NCBI GenBank assembly: GCA_021780415.1
Contig: JAJXYW010000308.1
Coordinates: 1-60,341, forward strand
Source of the DNA: Acidobacteriota bacterium
GTDB taxonomy: Bacteria; Acidobacteriota; Terriglobia; Terriglobales; Acidobacteriaceae
Direction of reading: 5' to 3'
DNA length: 60,341 bases
This document shows, piece after piece, positions 1-11,040 of the stretch (positions are counted from its first letter, which is position 1; every line of letters begins with the position of its first letter). A program made the position numbers and the translations under genes. The notes under the pieces were generated by a model. It searched no databases and was not told where the DNA came from. It was given only the letters and a program-made list of their open reading frames with translations.

Positions 1-211
1 GATCGCGGCTCAACGCCTTGATCCGGTGCTTCGTTGGGTGCCCTGAGAGGCCCGCTCGACCATCGAGCACAGCCTGGGCGGACAAGTTAAGTCAATTCGT
101 ACGCAACCCCACCTATTATCATATCCGGCGCAGCGCAGGCTCGGTGACCAGAAGCACAGCGCGATTTCCCCGGCTTCATTTCGCATCACCCGGCGCCATC
201 ACCGTCTTCCG
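1..211. other. Left-edge stretch without a supported gene
   Basis: This lies downstream of the end of hypB (minus strand). A 65-codon frame on the plus strand has no ribosome site, no recognisable domain and a composition unlike the neighbouring genes, so I do not call it. No strong terminator hairpin after hypB was found. Hydrogenase structural or other hyp genes may lie beyond the left edge, but none is visible here. Confidence 0.4.
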
Positions 212-886
212 CTAGACCACCGCGCCGCGCGCTCGTTTCTCCTGCGCAAGACACTCCAGCCATTCGCTCATCCCGGCGCCCGTCTTGGCCGACGTCGTCA
301 AAACCTGCATCCCCGGGCGCACAGCCTGAATATTCCTCCGCGCCGCGCCCAGATCGAACTCGCACGCCTCCGCCAGATCCATCTTTGTAATCACAGCGAT
401 ATCGGCCGAGTTGAAGATATTGGGATACTTCAGCGGCTTGTCCTCGCCCTCCGTCACCGACAGCAGCACCACCCGCACATCCTCGCCCAGATCGTAGCTC
501 GAAGGACACACCAGGTTGCCAACGTTCTCGATAAATAAATACTCAAACGAGCTCAGCTCCCAATCCGCAAGATGGTCCGTGATCATCTGCGCCTCCAGGT
601 GACAGCGCCCATCCGTGTTGATCTGCTTCACCGGAACGCCCGCCTCCGCCAGTCGCTTCGCATCATTGTCCGTAGCCAGGTCGCCGACCAGCGCCGCAGG
701 TGCCTTCCCCTTCTCCCGCAGCGCCCGCAGCGTCCGCTGCAGAAACGCCGTCTTACCCGACCCTGGGCTCGACACCAGATTCACCGTCAGCAGTCCGCAC
801 GCATGCAACCTCTCCCGAAGCCTGCGCGCAATCTCATCGTTTTTGTTCAGAATCCCTTTGCGAATCTCCAGCACCCGTGTTTCCAT
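212..886 (-). CDS. hypB: Hydrogenase/urease nickel incorporation GTPase HypB
   Basis: HypB is a SIMIBI-class GTPase that hands nickel to NiFe-hydrogenase (or urease) precursors together with HypA, in the cytoplasm. Visible motifs are the P-loop SPGSGKT near residue 40, a GDLATDND switch segment, the metal-site region GRCHLEAQM, the CP in NLVCPSSYDLGED, and the guanine-specificity motif TKMD. I place the start at ATG 886 because GGGAG lies 6-9 nt upstream; earlier in-frame starts would run back into hypA. The product (about 224 aa) begins directly with METRVLEIRKGIL and lacks the N-terminal CxxCGC and His-rich segments of many HypB proteins, so it probably has only the G-domain metal site. The first 53 bp overlap the end of hypA, suggesting translational coupling. 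Confidence 0.93.
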   Translation of the reverse strand: METRVLEIRKGILNKNDEIARRLRERLHACGLLTVNLVSSPGSGKTAFLQRTLRALREKGKAPAALVGDLATDNDAKRLAEAGVPVKQINTDGRCHLEAQMITDHLADWELSSFEYLFIENVGNLVCPSSYDLGEDVRVVLLSVTEGEDKPLKYPNIFNSADIAVITKMDLAEACEFDLGAARRNIQAVRPGMQVLTTSAKTGAGMSEWLECLAQEKRARGAVV

Positions 887-1244
887 GCGCATCTCCCGGT
901 AAGTCAACCTCAATGAACTCCACATCCAGTTCGCGTCCCTGCCGCAGGTCGCCGCTCGGCGTGTCACACCGCGGACAGCAAAATAGTTGCACGCTCTCTA
1001 ACTCCACCTCCATCGCGCACACCGCGCAGTACACTCGCGCAGGAAGTTCCGTCACCACCAGACTAGACCCCTCCAGCATCGTCCCCGCGCACACAATCTC
1101 ATAGCTGAACTCCAGCGCCCCGCGCACCACCCCCGACAGCGCCCCCAGCCGCACATGCACCGACTTCACTCCCGTCGCCCCGGCCTCGACTGCGCTCTGT
1201 GTCGCAATCTCCACCACGCTGTACGCAATCGCAAGCTCATGCAT
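834..1244 (-). CDS. hypA: Hydrogenase maturation nickel chaperone HypA
   Basis: HypA is a small nickel metallochaperone that works with HypB to load nickel into NiFe-hydrogenase. The 136-aa product starts with the nickel-binding MHE (His2) and has the structural zinc site as two pairs, C73xxC76 and C90xxC93. GAAGG sits just ahead of ATG 1244. It is the first gene of a minus-strand hypA-hypB pair and is divergent from a nickel/cobalt permease across about 195 bp, so the three genes form a nickel uptake and delivery module. The C-terminal tail after CPRC is longer and more polar than in short HypA proteins; its last 53 bp also encode the start of HypB. Confidence 0.93.
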   Translation of the reverse strand: MHELAIAYSVVEIATQSAVEAGATGVKSVHVRLGALSGVVRGALEFSYEIVCAGTMLEGSSLVVTELPARVYCAVCAMEVELESVQLFCCPRCDTPSGDLRQGRELDVEFIEVDLPGDAHGNTGAGDSQRDSEQKR

Positions 1245-1438
1245 CCTTCAACCCCGCCGTCCTGTCGATCTCGATAAAATCCTCCAGAACCGCACACGCC
1301 TTCATTCTCATGCCGCAACCCCCGCCCGCCAGTGACTCGCATCACCAGGCAGGAGGCGTGCGCAATGTTAGGTTTTTGATAGGCCTGCTTCTACAATCGT
1401 CTAACCCTGTAGAAGCCACTTGCCTCAGGGCTACACCC

Positions 1439-2521
<1,083 letters not shown>

Positions 2522-2596
2522 CCCCACCACGTCCGCCAGGCCTCCCCCAGCTTCCGTATACTGTTGTCGCTACGGAAAGTACGGTGGCCCCGCAAA

Positions 2597-3529
2597 ATGA
2601 AGATGCTCTCTCTCAGCAAGTCGCTCTACGCCGCATTCCTCCTCGTCGCGCCTCTCGTCGCTCTCGGGCAGCAGCCCCGCCCGCCGATCACCGGCATCTC
2701 CCACATGTGCGTCTACGCGCACGACCTCGCCGCCAGCGACAACTTTTACGCCCACATCCTCGGCGCCACCAAGGCCCCCGATCCGCAGTCTCCCGCCGGC
2801 ACGCTCTACTACTTCAGCCCCACGCAGTTCATCGAAGTCCTTCCCCTCCCCGCCGACCACACCCTCAGCCGCATGGCCTGCGTCGCCTACACCACCACCG
2901 ACGCCGCATCACTCCACCACTATCTCTCCGCACACCACGTCGCTCACCTCTCCGAGCTCCACACCTCCTCCGACCACACCCGCTGGTTCGACACCCAGGA
3001 CCCCGAAGGCAACGGCGTCCAATTCCTCCAGCCCGCCCCCTCCCACTCCATCGCCATCACGACCCACCCCATCAGCACCCACATCATTCACGTGGGCTAC
3101 CTCGTCCACAGCCGCTCCGATGAAGACCATTTCTATCGCGACATCCTCGGCTTCCGCCCTTACTGGTTCGGAGCAATGAATCCCGGCTCCGTGGACTGGA
3201 TCTCGCAACAAGTCCCCAACGGCCACGACTGGATCGAGTACATGATGGTCGGCCCCGGCTCCACCACGCCCACCGAAAATCTCAGCGCCCAGCATCTCGG
3301 TGTCCTCAATCACTTCTCTCTCGGCGTTCCCAACATGGAGCAGGCCGTCACCACCCTCTACCAGCAGGACCGCCTCCCGCCGCACCACGACGGCCCGCAG
3401 ATGGGCAGGGATGGCAAGTGGCAGGCCAACCTCTACGACCCCGACGGAACCCGCGTCGAGCTCATGGAATTTCAGCCCGTAACCAAGCCCTGCTGCTCAG
3501 ACTTCACGGCCTCCAGCCCCACCCGCTGA
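2597..3529 (+). CDS. Secreted two-domain VOC (glyoxalase/dioxygenase-fold) protein
   Basis: The 310-aa protein has an N-terminal signal peptide (KMLSLSKSLYAAFLLV, then LVALGQQ) and two vicinal-oxygen-chelate units. The first starts at ITGISHMCVYAHDL and ends near GVQFLQP; the second starts at THIIHVGYLVHSR and ends near RVELMEF. VOC proteins are metal enzymes (glyoxalases, extradiol dioxygenases) or binding proteins; nothing here fixes the substrate. His and Glu positions at domain starts and ends (HMCVY, HVGYL, VELME) fit metal ligands. ATG 2597 is chosen because it puts the signal peptide at the N-terminus; a TTG at 2564 would add 11 residues. A -10-like TATACT is at 2557-2562. It is an isolated gene between the permease and convergent hemL. 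Confidence 0.8.
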   Translation: MKMLSLSKSLYAAFLLVAPLVALGQQPRPPITGISHMCVYAHDLAASDNFYAHILGATKAPDPQSPAGTLYYFSPTQFIEVLPLPADHTLSRMACVAYTTTDAASLHHYLSAHHVAHLSELHTSSDHTRWFDTQDPEGNGVQFLQPAPSHSIAITTHPISTHIIHVGYLVHSRSDEDHFYRDILGFRPYWFGAMNPGSVDWISQQVPNGHDWIEYMMVGPGSTTPTENLSAQHLGVLNHFSLGVPNMEQAVTTLYQQDRLPPHHDGPQMGRDGKWQANLYDPDGTRVELMEFQPVTKPCCSDFTASSPTR

Positions 3530-3609
3530 CGTCCAGCCTCACCGCGCTCACATCTTGAGAGCGCGGCTTCAGCCTCTGAGGAGACCTCTGATCCGCACCA
3601 CAGATTCCG

Positions 3610-4923
3610 CTAGCTGACGGCTGCCTTCAGCGCCGCCTTCGCCGCCTTCAGCACCAGCTCCACCTCTGCGTCACCATGCACCGCGCTCACAAACGCGGCC
3701 TCATACTGGCTCGGCGGCAGCCACACGCCATGCTCCAGCATGGCCCGATGAAACCGTGCAAACGCCGCCGTATCAGACGTCGCAGCCGAAGCAAAGTCTG
3801 TCACCTTCTCCGGCGTAAAGAACCACGTAAACATGCTGCCCACGCGGTTGGTCGTCAACGCAACCCCCTGCTCCGCGGCCAGCCTGGCCACACCATTCGC
3901 AATCGCCGCCGTCGTCTTCTCCAGCTTCGGATAAATCTCCGACCGGCCCTCCAGCAGCGCCTTCAACGTCGCAATGCCCGCGGCCATCGCCAGCGGATTC
4001 CCACTCAGCGTCCCGGCCTGATACACCGGCCCCAGCGGCGCCAGGCAGTCCATAATCTCCGCGCGTCCACCAAACACTCCCACCGGCAACCCTCCGCCGA
4101 CAATCTTTCCCAGCGTCGTCAAATCCGGAAGCCCGCCCAACTCACTCGCGAACAACTCCTGCGCCCCACCCGCAGCCAGTCGAAACCCGACCATCACCTC
4201 ATCGAAGATCAGCAGCGCCCCATGCTTTCGCGTCAACGCGCGCAACCCGGCGAGATACCCTGCCCCTGGCACAATCGTTCCTGCATTGCCCACCACCGGC
4301 TCCAGAATCACGCACGCAATCTGCTCCGGATACGCTTCAAACGCCGCCTCCACCGCTGCCAGATCGTTATACGGCAGCGCCAGCGTGTGCATCACCGTCT
4401 CCGCCGGCACGCCTGCCGATCCCGGAATCCCAAACGTCGCCACGCCGCTTCCCGCCTTCACCAGCAGCGCGTCGGCGTGCCCGTGATAGCAGCCCTCAAA
4501 CTTGATCACAAACGGCCGCCCCGTAAACCCTCGCGCCAGCCTTATCGCCGACATGCAGGCCTCGGTCCCCGAGCTCACAAACCGCAGCTTCTCAATCGAC
4601 GGGTAGCACCGCTCGACCAGCTCCGCCAGATCCGCCTCTGCCGCCGTACTCGCTCCAAACGACGCACTCTTCCCCGCCGCCTCACGAATCGCCGCCACCG
4701 CCGGAGGAAACGCATGACCCAGCAGCATCGGCCCCCACGACCCGAACATATCCACAAAACGATTACCGTCCGCATCCAGCAGATAAGCGCCCTCAGCGCT
4801 CTCCACAAACGGAGGATGCCCGCCCACAGCGCGGAACGCGCGCACCGGCGAGTCCACGCCCCCCGGCAAAAACCTCTCAGCGCGCTGCTGCAGCGCCGCT
4901 GATCGTACAAAAGAAAGTGCCAT
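3610..4923 (-). CDS. hemL: Glutamate-1-semialdehyde 2,1-aminomutase
   Basis: This PLP enzyme converts glutamate-1-semialdehyde to 5-aminolevulinate, the last step of the C5 route to tetrapyrroles. The 437-aa product shows the family N-terminus [17 protein letters not shown], the PLP-phosphate region [15 protein letters not shown], the cofactor aspartate in [10 protein letters not shown] (D241) and the Schiff-base lysine in [14 protein letters not shown] (K273). Start ATG 4923 matches the family start; the open frame continues 66 codons upstream with no homology. TATACT lies exactly 6 nt before the ATG, so the mRNA may be leaderless. It is divergent from purM. Length and motifs are normal. Confidence 0.95.
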   Translation of the reverse strand: MALSFVRSAALQQRAERFLPGGVDSPVRAFRAVGGHPPFVESAEGAYLLDADGNRFVDMFGSWGPMLLGHAFPPAVAAIREAAGKSASFGASTAAEADLAELVERCYPSIEKLRFVSSGTEACMSAIRLARGFTGRPFVIKFEGCYHGHADALLVKAGSGVATFGIPGSAGVPAETVMHTLALPYNDLAAVEAAFEAYPEQIACVILEPVVGNAGTIVPGAGYLAGLRALTRKHGALLIFDEVMVGFRLAAGGAQELFASELGGLPDLTTLGKIVGGGLPVGVFGGRAEIMDCLAPLGPVYQAGTLSGNPLAMAAGIATLKALLEGRSEIYPKLEKTTAAIANGVARLAAEQGVALTTNRVGSMFTWFFTPEKVTDFASAATSDTAAFARFHRAMLEHGVWLPPSQYEAAFVSAVHGDAEVELVLKAAKAALKAAVS

Positions 4924-4929
4924 ATTCAC

Positions 4930-4935
4930 AGTATA
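4930..4935 (-). promoter_or_regulatory. -10 box of hemL, leaderless geometry
   Basis: On the minus strand TATACT is followed by 6 nt and then the hemL ATG, which would put transcription start on or next to the start codon. No Shine-Dalgarno sequence precedes the ATG. A good -35 hexamer at 16-18 nt is not visible, so confidence is limited. Confidence 0.4.
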
Positions 4936-5003
4936 GAAGTCGCGTCGAAAACTGGCTGATAAACTTTCTCTGCACATCCATCCAGCAAGCAAGGCGGCCG
5001 TCA

Positions 5004-6149
5004 TTGGCAAAGTCCATCTCAAAAAACGAAGCGCAGACTCCGCGTGAAAGCCCCACCGCCTCGTCGCACCCATCAAATCCTCTGCACGCGCACGCCTCCG
5101 TGCATCAGGAGGCTCGCGCACCGCGCAGCGACGATCACGCCATCGTCTCCACCGACCGCCACGTCCTCGCCAACGACCGCATCAAGGGCCTCGCCCGCCG
5201 CACCTTCAACAAGCAGGTTCTCAGCGAAATCGGTGGCTTCGCCGGCCTCTTCGCCCTCGACGCCGCGCGCTTCCCCGACCCCGTCCTGGTCGCCTCCACC
5301 GACGGCGTCGGCAGCAAGCTCGAGCTCGCCATCCAACTCGGCCTTCACTCCAGCATCGGCGCCGACCTCGTCAACCACTGCGTCAACGACGTCGCCGTTC
5401 AGGGCGCCACGCCTCTCTTCTTCCTCGACTACTTCGCCGCCGGCTTCCTCGACCCCGACATCGTCCAGCAAGTCATCAGTGGCCTCGTCGACGCCTGCAA
5501 AGCCAACGGCTGCGCACTCCTCGGTGGCGAAACCGCCGAGACTCCCTGGCTCTACGGCCACTCCGACTACGAACTCGCCGGCTTCCTCACCGGCGTCGTC
5601 AGCCGTCCCCGCCTGCTCACCGGCGAAGCCATCCGCGAAGGCGACTATCTCCTCGGCCTGCCCTCCAACGGCCTCCACACCACCGGCTACTCGCTCGCCC
5701 TCAAGCTCCTGCTCGAAACCGCCGCCTACCGCCCCGAGCAGTATGTCAACGAGCTAGGCGACAAGGTCGGAGCTGCGCTCATGCGCCCCCACCGCAGCTA
5801 TCTCTCCCCCATTCGCAAACTCATTCAGGCCGAAGTTGCCTCAGGCTTCTCGCACATCACCGGCGGCGGCCTCACCGAAAACCTCCCCCGCATCCTTCCC
5901 CGCGGCCTCGCCGCTCAGATCGATCTCTCCGCCTGGGACCCACCGCAGCTCTTCACCCACCTGCGAACCCTCGGCGACCTCGATCACGACGAGATGTTCC
6001 GCACCTTCAACATGGGCATCGGCCTGGTCGCGGTCATCCCCGCCGACCTCCTCAAGAAGGCGCGTCTCACGCTTACCCGCATGAACGAGCGCTCCATCAT
6101 CCTCGGCCGCGTCATCCGCAAATCCACGCCCCGCATCACCTATAGCTAG
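5004..6149 (+). CDS. purM: Phosphoribosylformylglycinamidine cyclo-ligase (AIR synthase)
   Basis: PurM makes aminoimidazole ribotide from FGAM with ATP in purine synthesis. Family blocks are present: [65 protein letters not shown] and the C-terminal [15 protein letters not shown] and FNMGIGLV. The N-terminal Y-x-x-AGVD block that opens most PurM proteins is not recognisable: the equivalent stretch reads [21 protein letters not shown]. The start is uncertain. TTG 5004 (AAGG 9 nt upstream) gives 381 aa; GTG 5100 would give a shorter form; GTG 4917 overlaps the hemL start and is unlikely. It is a single gene, divergent from hemL and convergent with the M50 protease. Confidence 0.88.
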   Translation: MAKSISKNEAQTPRESPTASSHPSNPLHAHASVHQEARAPRSDDHAIVSTDRHVLANDRIKGLARRTFNKQVLSEIGGFAGLFALDAARFPDPVLVASTDGVGSKLELAIQLGLHSSIGADLVNHCVNDVAVQGATPLFFLDYFAAGFLDPDIVQQVISGLVDACKANGCALLGGETAETPWLYGHSDYELAGFLTGVVSRPRLLTGEAIREGDYLLGLPSNGLHTTGYSLALKLLLETAAYRPEQYVNELGDKVGAALMRPHRSYLSPIRKLIQAEVASGFSHITGGGLTENLPRILPRGLAAQIDLSAWDPPQLFTHLRTLGDLDHDEMFRTFNMGIGLVAVIPADLLKKARLTLTRMNERSIILGRVIRKSTPRITYS

Positions 6150-6159
6150 GCCTTCGAAC

Positions 6160-7224
6160 CTACTTCGCCATCCCTGCAAACTGCGTCCGGTACACAATCA
6201 CGCCCAGGATCAGCACCAGCGCCTGGAAGTACAGGAACGTCTTCGTGCTCGGCTTCTCCGGCTCATCGTGTGTAAGGCATCGCCACGCCATTCCCAGGCC
6301 CACAATCAAAAAGATCCACAGCGTCGACTCGCCGAACACATCCCCATTCGTAATCGACAATCCAAACAGCACCACGCAGGTCGTAGCAATCAACCCCCGC
6401 TGCAGCCGCGACAGCGCATACGTAGCCTGCGCACCATCCAGCCCCAGCACCGGCAGCAGGTTCAGAAAATTAATCCACGCCCCCACATACACCAGCACCA
6501 GAAAGATCGGCGCGTGCGTTGCCACAAACATCCCATAGCACGCCAGCGCTGCCATCAGCCCATACAGCGGGCCCGCCAGTGAGATCGACGCTAAATCCTC
6601 CAGCGACACCCCCTGCGCGTACCACTTCACATACGCTCCCATCATGGGGACGAACACCGGCATCTCAGCCTTCAGCCCGCGTCGCTTCACCGCCACAAAG
6701 TGCCCCATCTCGTGGATAAACAAACAGGCAATGAATCCCGCGGCAAACTTCCATCCAAACAGCGCCCAGTAGATCCCGAAGAACGCCAGAAAGCTGATCA
6801 GAAATTTAAGCTTGAACAGCAGAAAAATCGCCGACTTGATCTTCATCAGGAACAGCGCAATCGGCGCAAACGGCCCCAGCCGTTTCTTCCACTTCGTCTT
6901 CTTGTCTTCCTCAGCCTTCAGCCGCGCGTTGATCTGCGCAACATGGACCCGCACGCTCTCCGCCTGCTGTGTCTCCTCCGGCAGCCACGCCAGCGCCGAC
7001 CGCCAGCGCTCCCGCGCCTCCGCCCACCGCTGTTCCTGCTCCAGCTCCTGCGCCGAGCGCGCAATCGCGCTCAAATGCACGCCATACGTCAGCGTCTTGC
7101 AATCCGGACACGCCAGTGTTCCCTCCGGCAGCCAGTGGCTGCACGACGGGCAGTTATGGATCGCCTCAGGAGGCGCGGGTTCAGGCGGCAGTACCGTTAC
7201 ATTCGTAGTAGACACAGCATTCAC
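6160..7224 (-). CDS. Zinc-ribbon site-2-type metalloprotease (M50 family)
   Basis: Membrane-embedded zinc protease of the S2P/M50 class; such enzymes cut transmembrane segments of anti-sigma factors or other substrates. The catalytic HExxH is in LFIHEMGHFVAVKRRG and the second site in LLPVLGLDGAQ (PxxxxDG). Six or so membrane segments follow residue 150. Ahead of them is a cytosolic-looking part: a zinc ribbon (CPSC, 12 residues, CPDC) and a charged helical stretch (AQELEQEQRWAEARERW) resembling a TPR or coiled coil. Start is GTG 7224 or GTG 7215; the longer open frame would run through the oxidoreductase gene on the other strand. About 354 aa. The substrate is unknown. Confidence 0.85.
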   Translation of the reverse strand: MNAVSTTNVTVLPPEPAPPEAIHNCPSCSHWLPEGTLACPDCKTLTYGVHLSAIARSAQELEQEQRWAEARERWRSALAWLPEETQQAESVRVHVAQINARLKAEEDKKTKWKKRLGPFAPIALFLMKIKSAIFLLFKLKFLISFLAFFGIYWALFGWKFAAGFIACLFIHEMGHFVAVKRRGLKAEMPVFVPMMGAYVKWYAQGVSLEDLASISLAGPLYGLMAALACYGMFVATHAPIFLVLVYVGAWINFLNLLPVLGLDGAQATYALSRLQRGLIATTCVVLFGLSITNGDVFGESTLWIFLIVGLGMAWRCLTHDEPEKPSTKTFLYFQALVLILGVIVYRTQFAGMAK

Positions 7225-7306
7225 TATTCTATTGGACGCGCCCCAACCGCACACGACACCCTCGCCGCCCGCGCTTCTTCCTGGCTGCATCGAGCATCCA
7301 ATCGCC

Positions 7307-8422
7307 ATGTCCACCGCGCCCGACCATCTCTTCTCGCCGCTCCCGCAGCGCAGCATCACCCTCCCCAACCGCATCGTCGTCTCGCCCATGTGCCAGTACA
7401 GCTCCGTCGACGGCTTCGCCTCCGAGTGGCACCTCGTCCACCTCGGCAGCCGCGCAGTAGGCGGAGCAGGCGTCGTCATGACCGAAGCCGCCGCCGTCAG
7501 CCCCGAAGGCCGCATCACCCCCGGCGACCTCGGCATCTGGTCCGACGCCCACGTCTCTGCGCTCTCCCACATCGCCGCCTTTATCCGCGCCAACGGCAGC
7601 GTTCCCGCCATCCAACTCGCGCACGCCGGCCGCAAGGCCAGCATGACCGCTCCCTGGGTCACGCCCTCCCGCACCGCCGCACCCTCCGAAGGCGGCTGGA
7701 CCAACGTCGTCGCACCCTCCGCTCTCCGCTTCCACGACGAATACCCTCTCCCCCAGGCTCTCGACCGCGCCGGCATGGACATCATCCTCGCCGACTTCGC
7801 CGCCGCCGCCCAGCGCGCCGCCACCGCCGGCTTCCTCCTCGCCGAAGTCCACGCCGCCCACGGCTATCTCGCCAACGAATTTCTCTCCCCGCTCTCCAAC
7901 ACCCGCACCGACGAGTACGGCGGCTCACTCGCCAACCGCGCCCGCTTCCCCCTCGAAATCATCCGCGCCGTTCGCGCCGCATTTCCCGCCGACCTCCCCG
8001 TCTGGGTCCGCGTCTCCGCCGTCGACTGGGTAGAAGGTGGCCTCTCCATCGAAGATTCCATCGAGTTCGCACGCCTCGTCAAAGCCGAAGGCATCGACCT
8101 CCTCGACGTCTCCTCCGGCGGCAACGATCACCGCCAGCGCATCCCCCTCGGCCCCGGCTACCAGGTCGCCTTCGCCGACCGCATCCGCCGCGAGACCCAC
8201 CTCGCCACCGGCGCCGTCGGCATGATCACCGACCCCGCGCAGGCCGACCAGATCATCCGCACCGGCCAGGCCGACGTTGTCCTCCTCGCCCGCGAACTCC
8301 TCCGTGACCCCTACTGGCCCCTCCACGCCGCCGACGCCCTCCACCACCCCGCCAGTTGGCCCGTCCAGTACGAGCGCGCCGCCCAGGGCAAGGTCGAGCG
8401 CCGCCAACCTCTTGCCGGTTAA
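7307..8422 (+). CDS. NADH:flavin oxidoreductase, OYE family (YqjM-like)
   Basis: This FMN-dependent ene-reductase of the Old Yellow Enzyme family reduces activated C=C bonds with NAD(P)H. The 371-aa product has the expected TIM-barrel landmarks: LPNRIVVSPMCQYS at the N-terminus (the Cys typical of YqjM-like members), QLAHAGRKAS, EVHAAHGYLANEFLSP with NTRTDEYGGS, and a C-terminal phosphate site TGAVGMITDPAQAD followed by LARELLRDPYWP. ATG 7307 matches the family start; the open frame continues 165 codons upstream with no homology. Physiological substrate is not deducible. It is divergent from the M50 protease with overlapping upstream regions (about 80 bp). Confidence 0.93.
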   Translation: MSTAPDHLFSPLPQRSITLPNRIVVSPMCQYSSVDGFASEWHLVHLGSRAVGGAGVVMTEAAAVSPEGRITPGDLGIWSDAHVSALSHIAAFIRANGSVPAIQLAHAGRKASMTAPWVTPSRTAAPSEGGWTNVVAPSALRFHDEYPLPQALDRAGMDIILADFAAAAQRAATAGFLLAEVHAAHGYLANEFLSPLSNTRTDEYGGSLANRARFPLEIIRAVRAAFPADLPVWVRVSAVDWVEGGLSIEDSIEFARLVKAEGIDLLDVSSGGNDHRQRIPLGPGYQVAFADRIRRETHLATGAVGMITDPAQADQIIRTGQADVVLLARELLRDPYWPLHAADALHHPASWPVQYERAAQGKVERRQPLAG

Positions 8423-8667
8423 GTTGCCAGTGCTCCGTTCTCCGTCCTCCATGAGGCGCGCGGCACGCGAGATAGAGCTGAGGCTCAAAGGCGGGGGCCT
8501 CACAACTGACCACTGGCTTTCATTCCCGCCCAACCCTTAAAGTAACCCTCGAACCCCCTATTAACTAACCTGATACCTCGGTAACTCATGGATGAACCAC
8601 AGGTGGAACCGTGCTAACCACTAGCTGAACTTCTCTGCGATCCTATACTTTAGTACTTCAGGTATAC

Positions 8668-9309
8668 GTGACCTCACATCACCCAATCCGTAAGGTCGTC
8701 ACCACCGAGCCGACAATCATCCCGGACAAGCTCTACTTCCGCATCGGCGACGTAGCCCGCCTCTGCGACGTCCCTGCCTACGTCCTTCGTTTCTGGGAGA
8801 CAGAGTTTCCCCAGCTCAAGCCCAACAAGGGCGGCACCGGCCAGCGCCTCTACCGCAAGCGCGACGTCGAGATGGCTCTCCGCATCAAGAGCCTGCTCTA
8901 CGACCAGGGCTACACCATCCCCGGAGCACGCCAGGTCTTCGCCACCGAGCCCAGGTCCAAAGACGCCTCCGAGCCCACGCCACAACTCACCCCCGCCACC
9001 CCGCCGCCGCAGCCCATCGAAGCCCCGCCCGCCAGCGACATCGGAGCGGCCATCCGTCAGGAAGCCCAGCACCGCGACCGGATCGCTACCCTCCGCGAAG
9101 AACTCCGCTCGCTCGCCGACCTTCTTTCCAAGCCTGCCTCCCCCGGCCATCCAGCGCCCGCCGCCGCAATCTCCGCCGCCCCACCACCGGCCGTCAGGCC
9201 CATGCGCCCGCGTCTGGTCCTCGAACCCAGACCTGCATCCACGTCCGATCCAGCTCCCGAACGCAAGCCCCGCCTCGTCGATCAGGGCGACCTCTTCCCC
9301 TCCGAATGA
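8668..9309 (+). CDS. MerR-family transcriptional regulator
   Basis: The 213-aa protein starts with a MerR-type winged helix: [28 protein letters not shown], then the wing [26 protein letters not shown]. The rest (about residues 90-213) is Pro/Ala-rich with a short Glu/Arg helix ([15 protein letters not shown]) and no cysteine sensor, so the signal is unknown; this fits the ligand-free MerR_1-type regulators often found by cell-envelope or DNA-replication genes. Start is GTG 8668, the only good start before the domain. A TATACT box is at 8644-8649. Its stop overlaps the murJ start (ATGA), so the two are translationally coupled. Confidence 0.85.
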   Translation: MTSHHPIRKVVTTEPTIIPDKLYFRIGDVARLCDVPAYVLRFWETEFPQLKPNKGGTGQRLYRKRDVEMALRIKSLLYDQGYTIPGARQVFATEPRSKDASEPTPQLTPATPPPQPIEAPPASDIGAAIRQEAQHRDRIATLREELRSLADLLSKPASPGHPAPAAAISAAPPPAVRPMRPRLVLEPRPASTSDPAPERKPRLVDQGDLFPSE

Positions 9310-10922
9310 CCGCGTCAGCACGCCCCGACGCCTCGCCACAGGGCTCCACCCCCCCCCCCTCCCCGCCGCGCACCCCCCGCACCCACACCGCCGCCTCGGC
9401 CACGCTGCTCCTCATGGCCAGCTCGCTGCTCTCCGGCCTGCTCGCCCTGGTGCGCATCAAGTACGTCAACTACCTCTTCGGCGCCGGTGCCGCGCAGGAC
9501 GCCTACCGCGCCGCCTTCACCCTCCCCAACCTTCTCAACTACTTCCTCATCGGCGGCGCAGCCTCCATCTCCCTCATCACCATCCTCAACCGCTACCGCG
9601 AAGCCGGCGACGAAGCCGGCGGCGACCACGCCCTCTCCGTCATCCTCAACACCATGCTCGTCGTGCTTGGCTCCGGCGTCCTGCTCGCCGAAATCTTCGC
9701 CCCTCAATACGTCTGGCTAGCCAACGAAGGCTTCCGCAACGAGCCCATCCGCGCCGCTCTCTGCACCTCCCTCACCCGGCTCATCCTCCCCGCGCAACTC
9801 TTCTTCTTCATCGGCTCCGTCATGAGCTCGCGCCTGCAGGTCCGCAAGATCTTTCTCTACCAGGCCTTCACGCCGCTCATCTACAACGGCGGCATCATCC
9901 TCGGCGCGCTCTTCCTGCACACCCGTCTCGGCATCTACTCGCTGGCCGTCGGCGTTCTCGCGGGCGTCATCCTCGGCTCCGCTCTGCTCAACTCGCTCGG
10001 AGCCTTCCGCACCGGCTTCCGCTACCGCCCCATCCTCGGCTTCCGCGACCCCGCCTTCCACGAGTGGCTCAAGCTCTCTCTCCCCCTCATGATCGGCGTC
10101 TCGCTGGTCATGTTCGACGGCATCTTCCTCAACTACTTCGCCTCCATCGCCAAAGGCGGCATCACCCTCATCGGCAACGCCAAGGATCTCTTCAACGCTC
10201 CCTTCAACGTCATCGGCCCGGCCGCCGGAGCAGCCTCGCTGCCCTTCTTCGCCTCTCTCTTCCAGCAGCGCCGCGCCTTTGACTTCTCCGCCTCTGTCGG
10301 TCGTTCCGTCTCCCGCCTCTTCGCCGTCGGCATGCTGGTCTCCGCCTGGATGATCGCCCTCGCCCCCTGGCTCCTCGACCTCTTCAAGGGCGGCAAATTC
10401 AATCGCGCCGATGTTGCCTCGGTCACCCAGCTCTTCCAGGTCCTCGCTCTCACGCTGGCCTTCTGGGCCGTGCAGGGCATCTACGCCCGAGCCTTCTACG
10501 CCGCCTCCAACACTCACACTCCCGCCATCGCCGGAACCCTCATCACCATCCTCTCCATCCCCATGTACTGGGCGCTCTTCAACGCCCGCGGCCTCATCGG
10601 CCTCGCCATCGCCTCTGACGTCGGCATCATCATCCAGACCGCCACGCTCGCCGTCCTCCTGCACCGCAAGCGTCTCGTCTCGCTCCTTCATCTCGAGTAC
10701 CCCGAACTCGCCCGCGCTCTCGCCGCCGCACTCATCGCCTTCGTCGCAGCCCACAGCGCAACGCTGGCCCTCACGCACATTCTCCCCACGCTCACAGGCC
10801 ACACCGCCGACCTCCTCACCATCACCGCCGGAACCCTCGCCTGGGCCATTGCAACGCTGCTCATGCTCCTCCTCCTCCGCTCCAGGCTTCCCGCCCGGAT
10901 CCTCCGCCGCAAAGCCGCCTAG
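9306..10922 (+). CDS. murJ: Lipid II flippase MurJ
   Basis: MurJ moves lipid-linked peptidoglycan precursor across the inner membrane. The 538-aa protein has the MOP-superfamily pattern: an N-terminal segment [21 protein letters not shown], then about 12-14 membrane spans, with [21 protein letters not shown] and [21 protein letters not shown] matching family positions. It overlaps the MerR gene by 4 bp (ATGA). The first 30 residues are Pro/Ser/Thr-rich and encoded partly by an 11-C run (9349-9359), in an otherwise poorly conserved N-terminal tail. A start after the run (for example Met 37, in [10 protein letters not shown]) would still retain most of the membrane core. Confidence 0.9.
   Translation: MTASARPDASPQGSTPPPSPPRTPRTHTAASATLLLMASSLLSGLLALVRIKYVNYLFGAGAAQDAYRAAFTLPNLLNYFLIGGAASISLITILNRYREAGDEAGGDHALSVILNTMLVVLGSGVLLAEIFAPQYVWLANEGFRNEPIRAALCTSLTRLILPAQLFFFIGSVMSSRLQVRKIFLYQAFTPLIYNGGIILGALFLHTRLGIYSLAVGVLAGVILGSALLNSLGAFRTGFRYRPILGFRDPAFHEWLKLSLPLMIGVSLVMFDGIFLNYFASIAKGGITLIGNAKDLFNAPFNVIGPAAGAASLPFFASLFQQRRAFDFSASVGRSVSRLFAVGMLVSAWMIALAPWLLDLFKGGKFNRADVASVTQLFQVLALTLAFWAVQGIYARAFYAASNTHTPAIAGTLITILSIPMYWALFNARGLIGLAIASDVGIIIQTATLAVLLHRKRLVSLLHLEYPELARALAAALIAFVAAHSATLALTHILPTLTGHTADLLTITAGTLAWAIATLLMLLLLRSRLPARILRRKAA
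9349..9359 (+). repeat. Poly-C run (11 C) inside murJ
   Basis: A homopolymer of 11 C lies within codons 15-18 of murJ (Ser-Thr-Pro-Pro-Pro). Such runs are prone to slippage during replication or sequencing; a one-base change would break the frame from the upstream ATG. Confidence 0.7.
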
Positions 10923-11005
10923 TCTCATTCAGTCGATACATCCCACCCCGTTCAATCCTCCACATCCCCACTGAACCGCCGAATCCCACCAACCGCTGTT
11001 CCGCA

Positions 11006-11034
11006 TTGGTTCGCGCTCTCTGTGCAGGTAGAAT
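11006..11034 (+). promoter_or_regulatory. Promoter of metK
   Basis: TTGGTT (11006-11011), a 17-nt spacer and TAGAAT (11029-11034) form a good sigma-70-type promoter. Transcription would start near 11041, giving a leader of about 155 nt before metK. Confidence 0.6.
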
Positions 11035-11040
11035 AAAAGG

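Noticed and set aside
1245..1438. Nickel-responsive NikR operator or cobalamin riboswitch ahead of the NiCoT gene
   Set aside because: No GTATGA-type palindrome or B12-box sequence is present in the spacer.
4917..5003. GTG 4917 as the purM start
   Set aside because: It would overlap the hemL start codon and has no ribosome site; the added residues have no resemblance to PurM.
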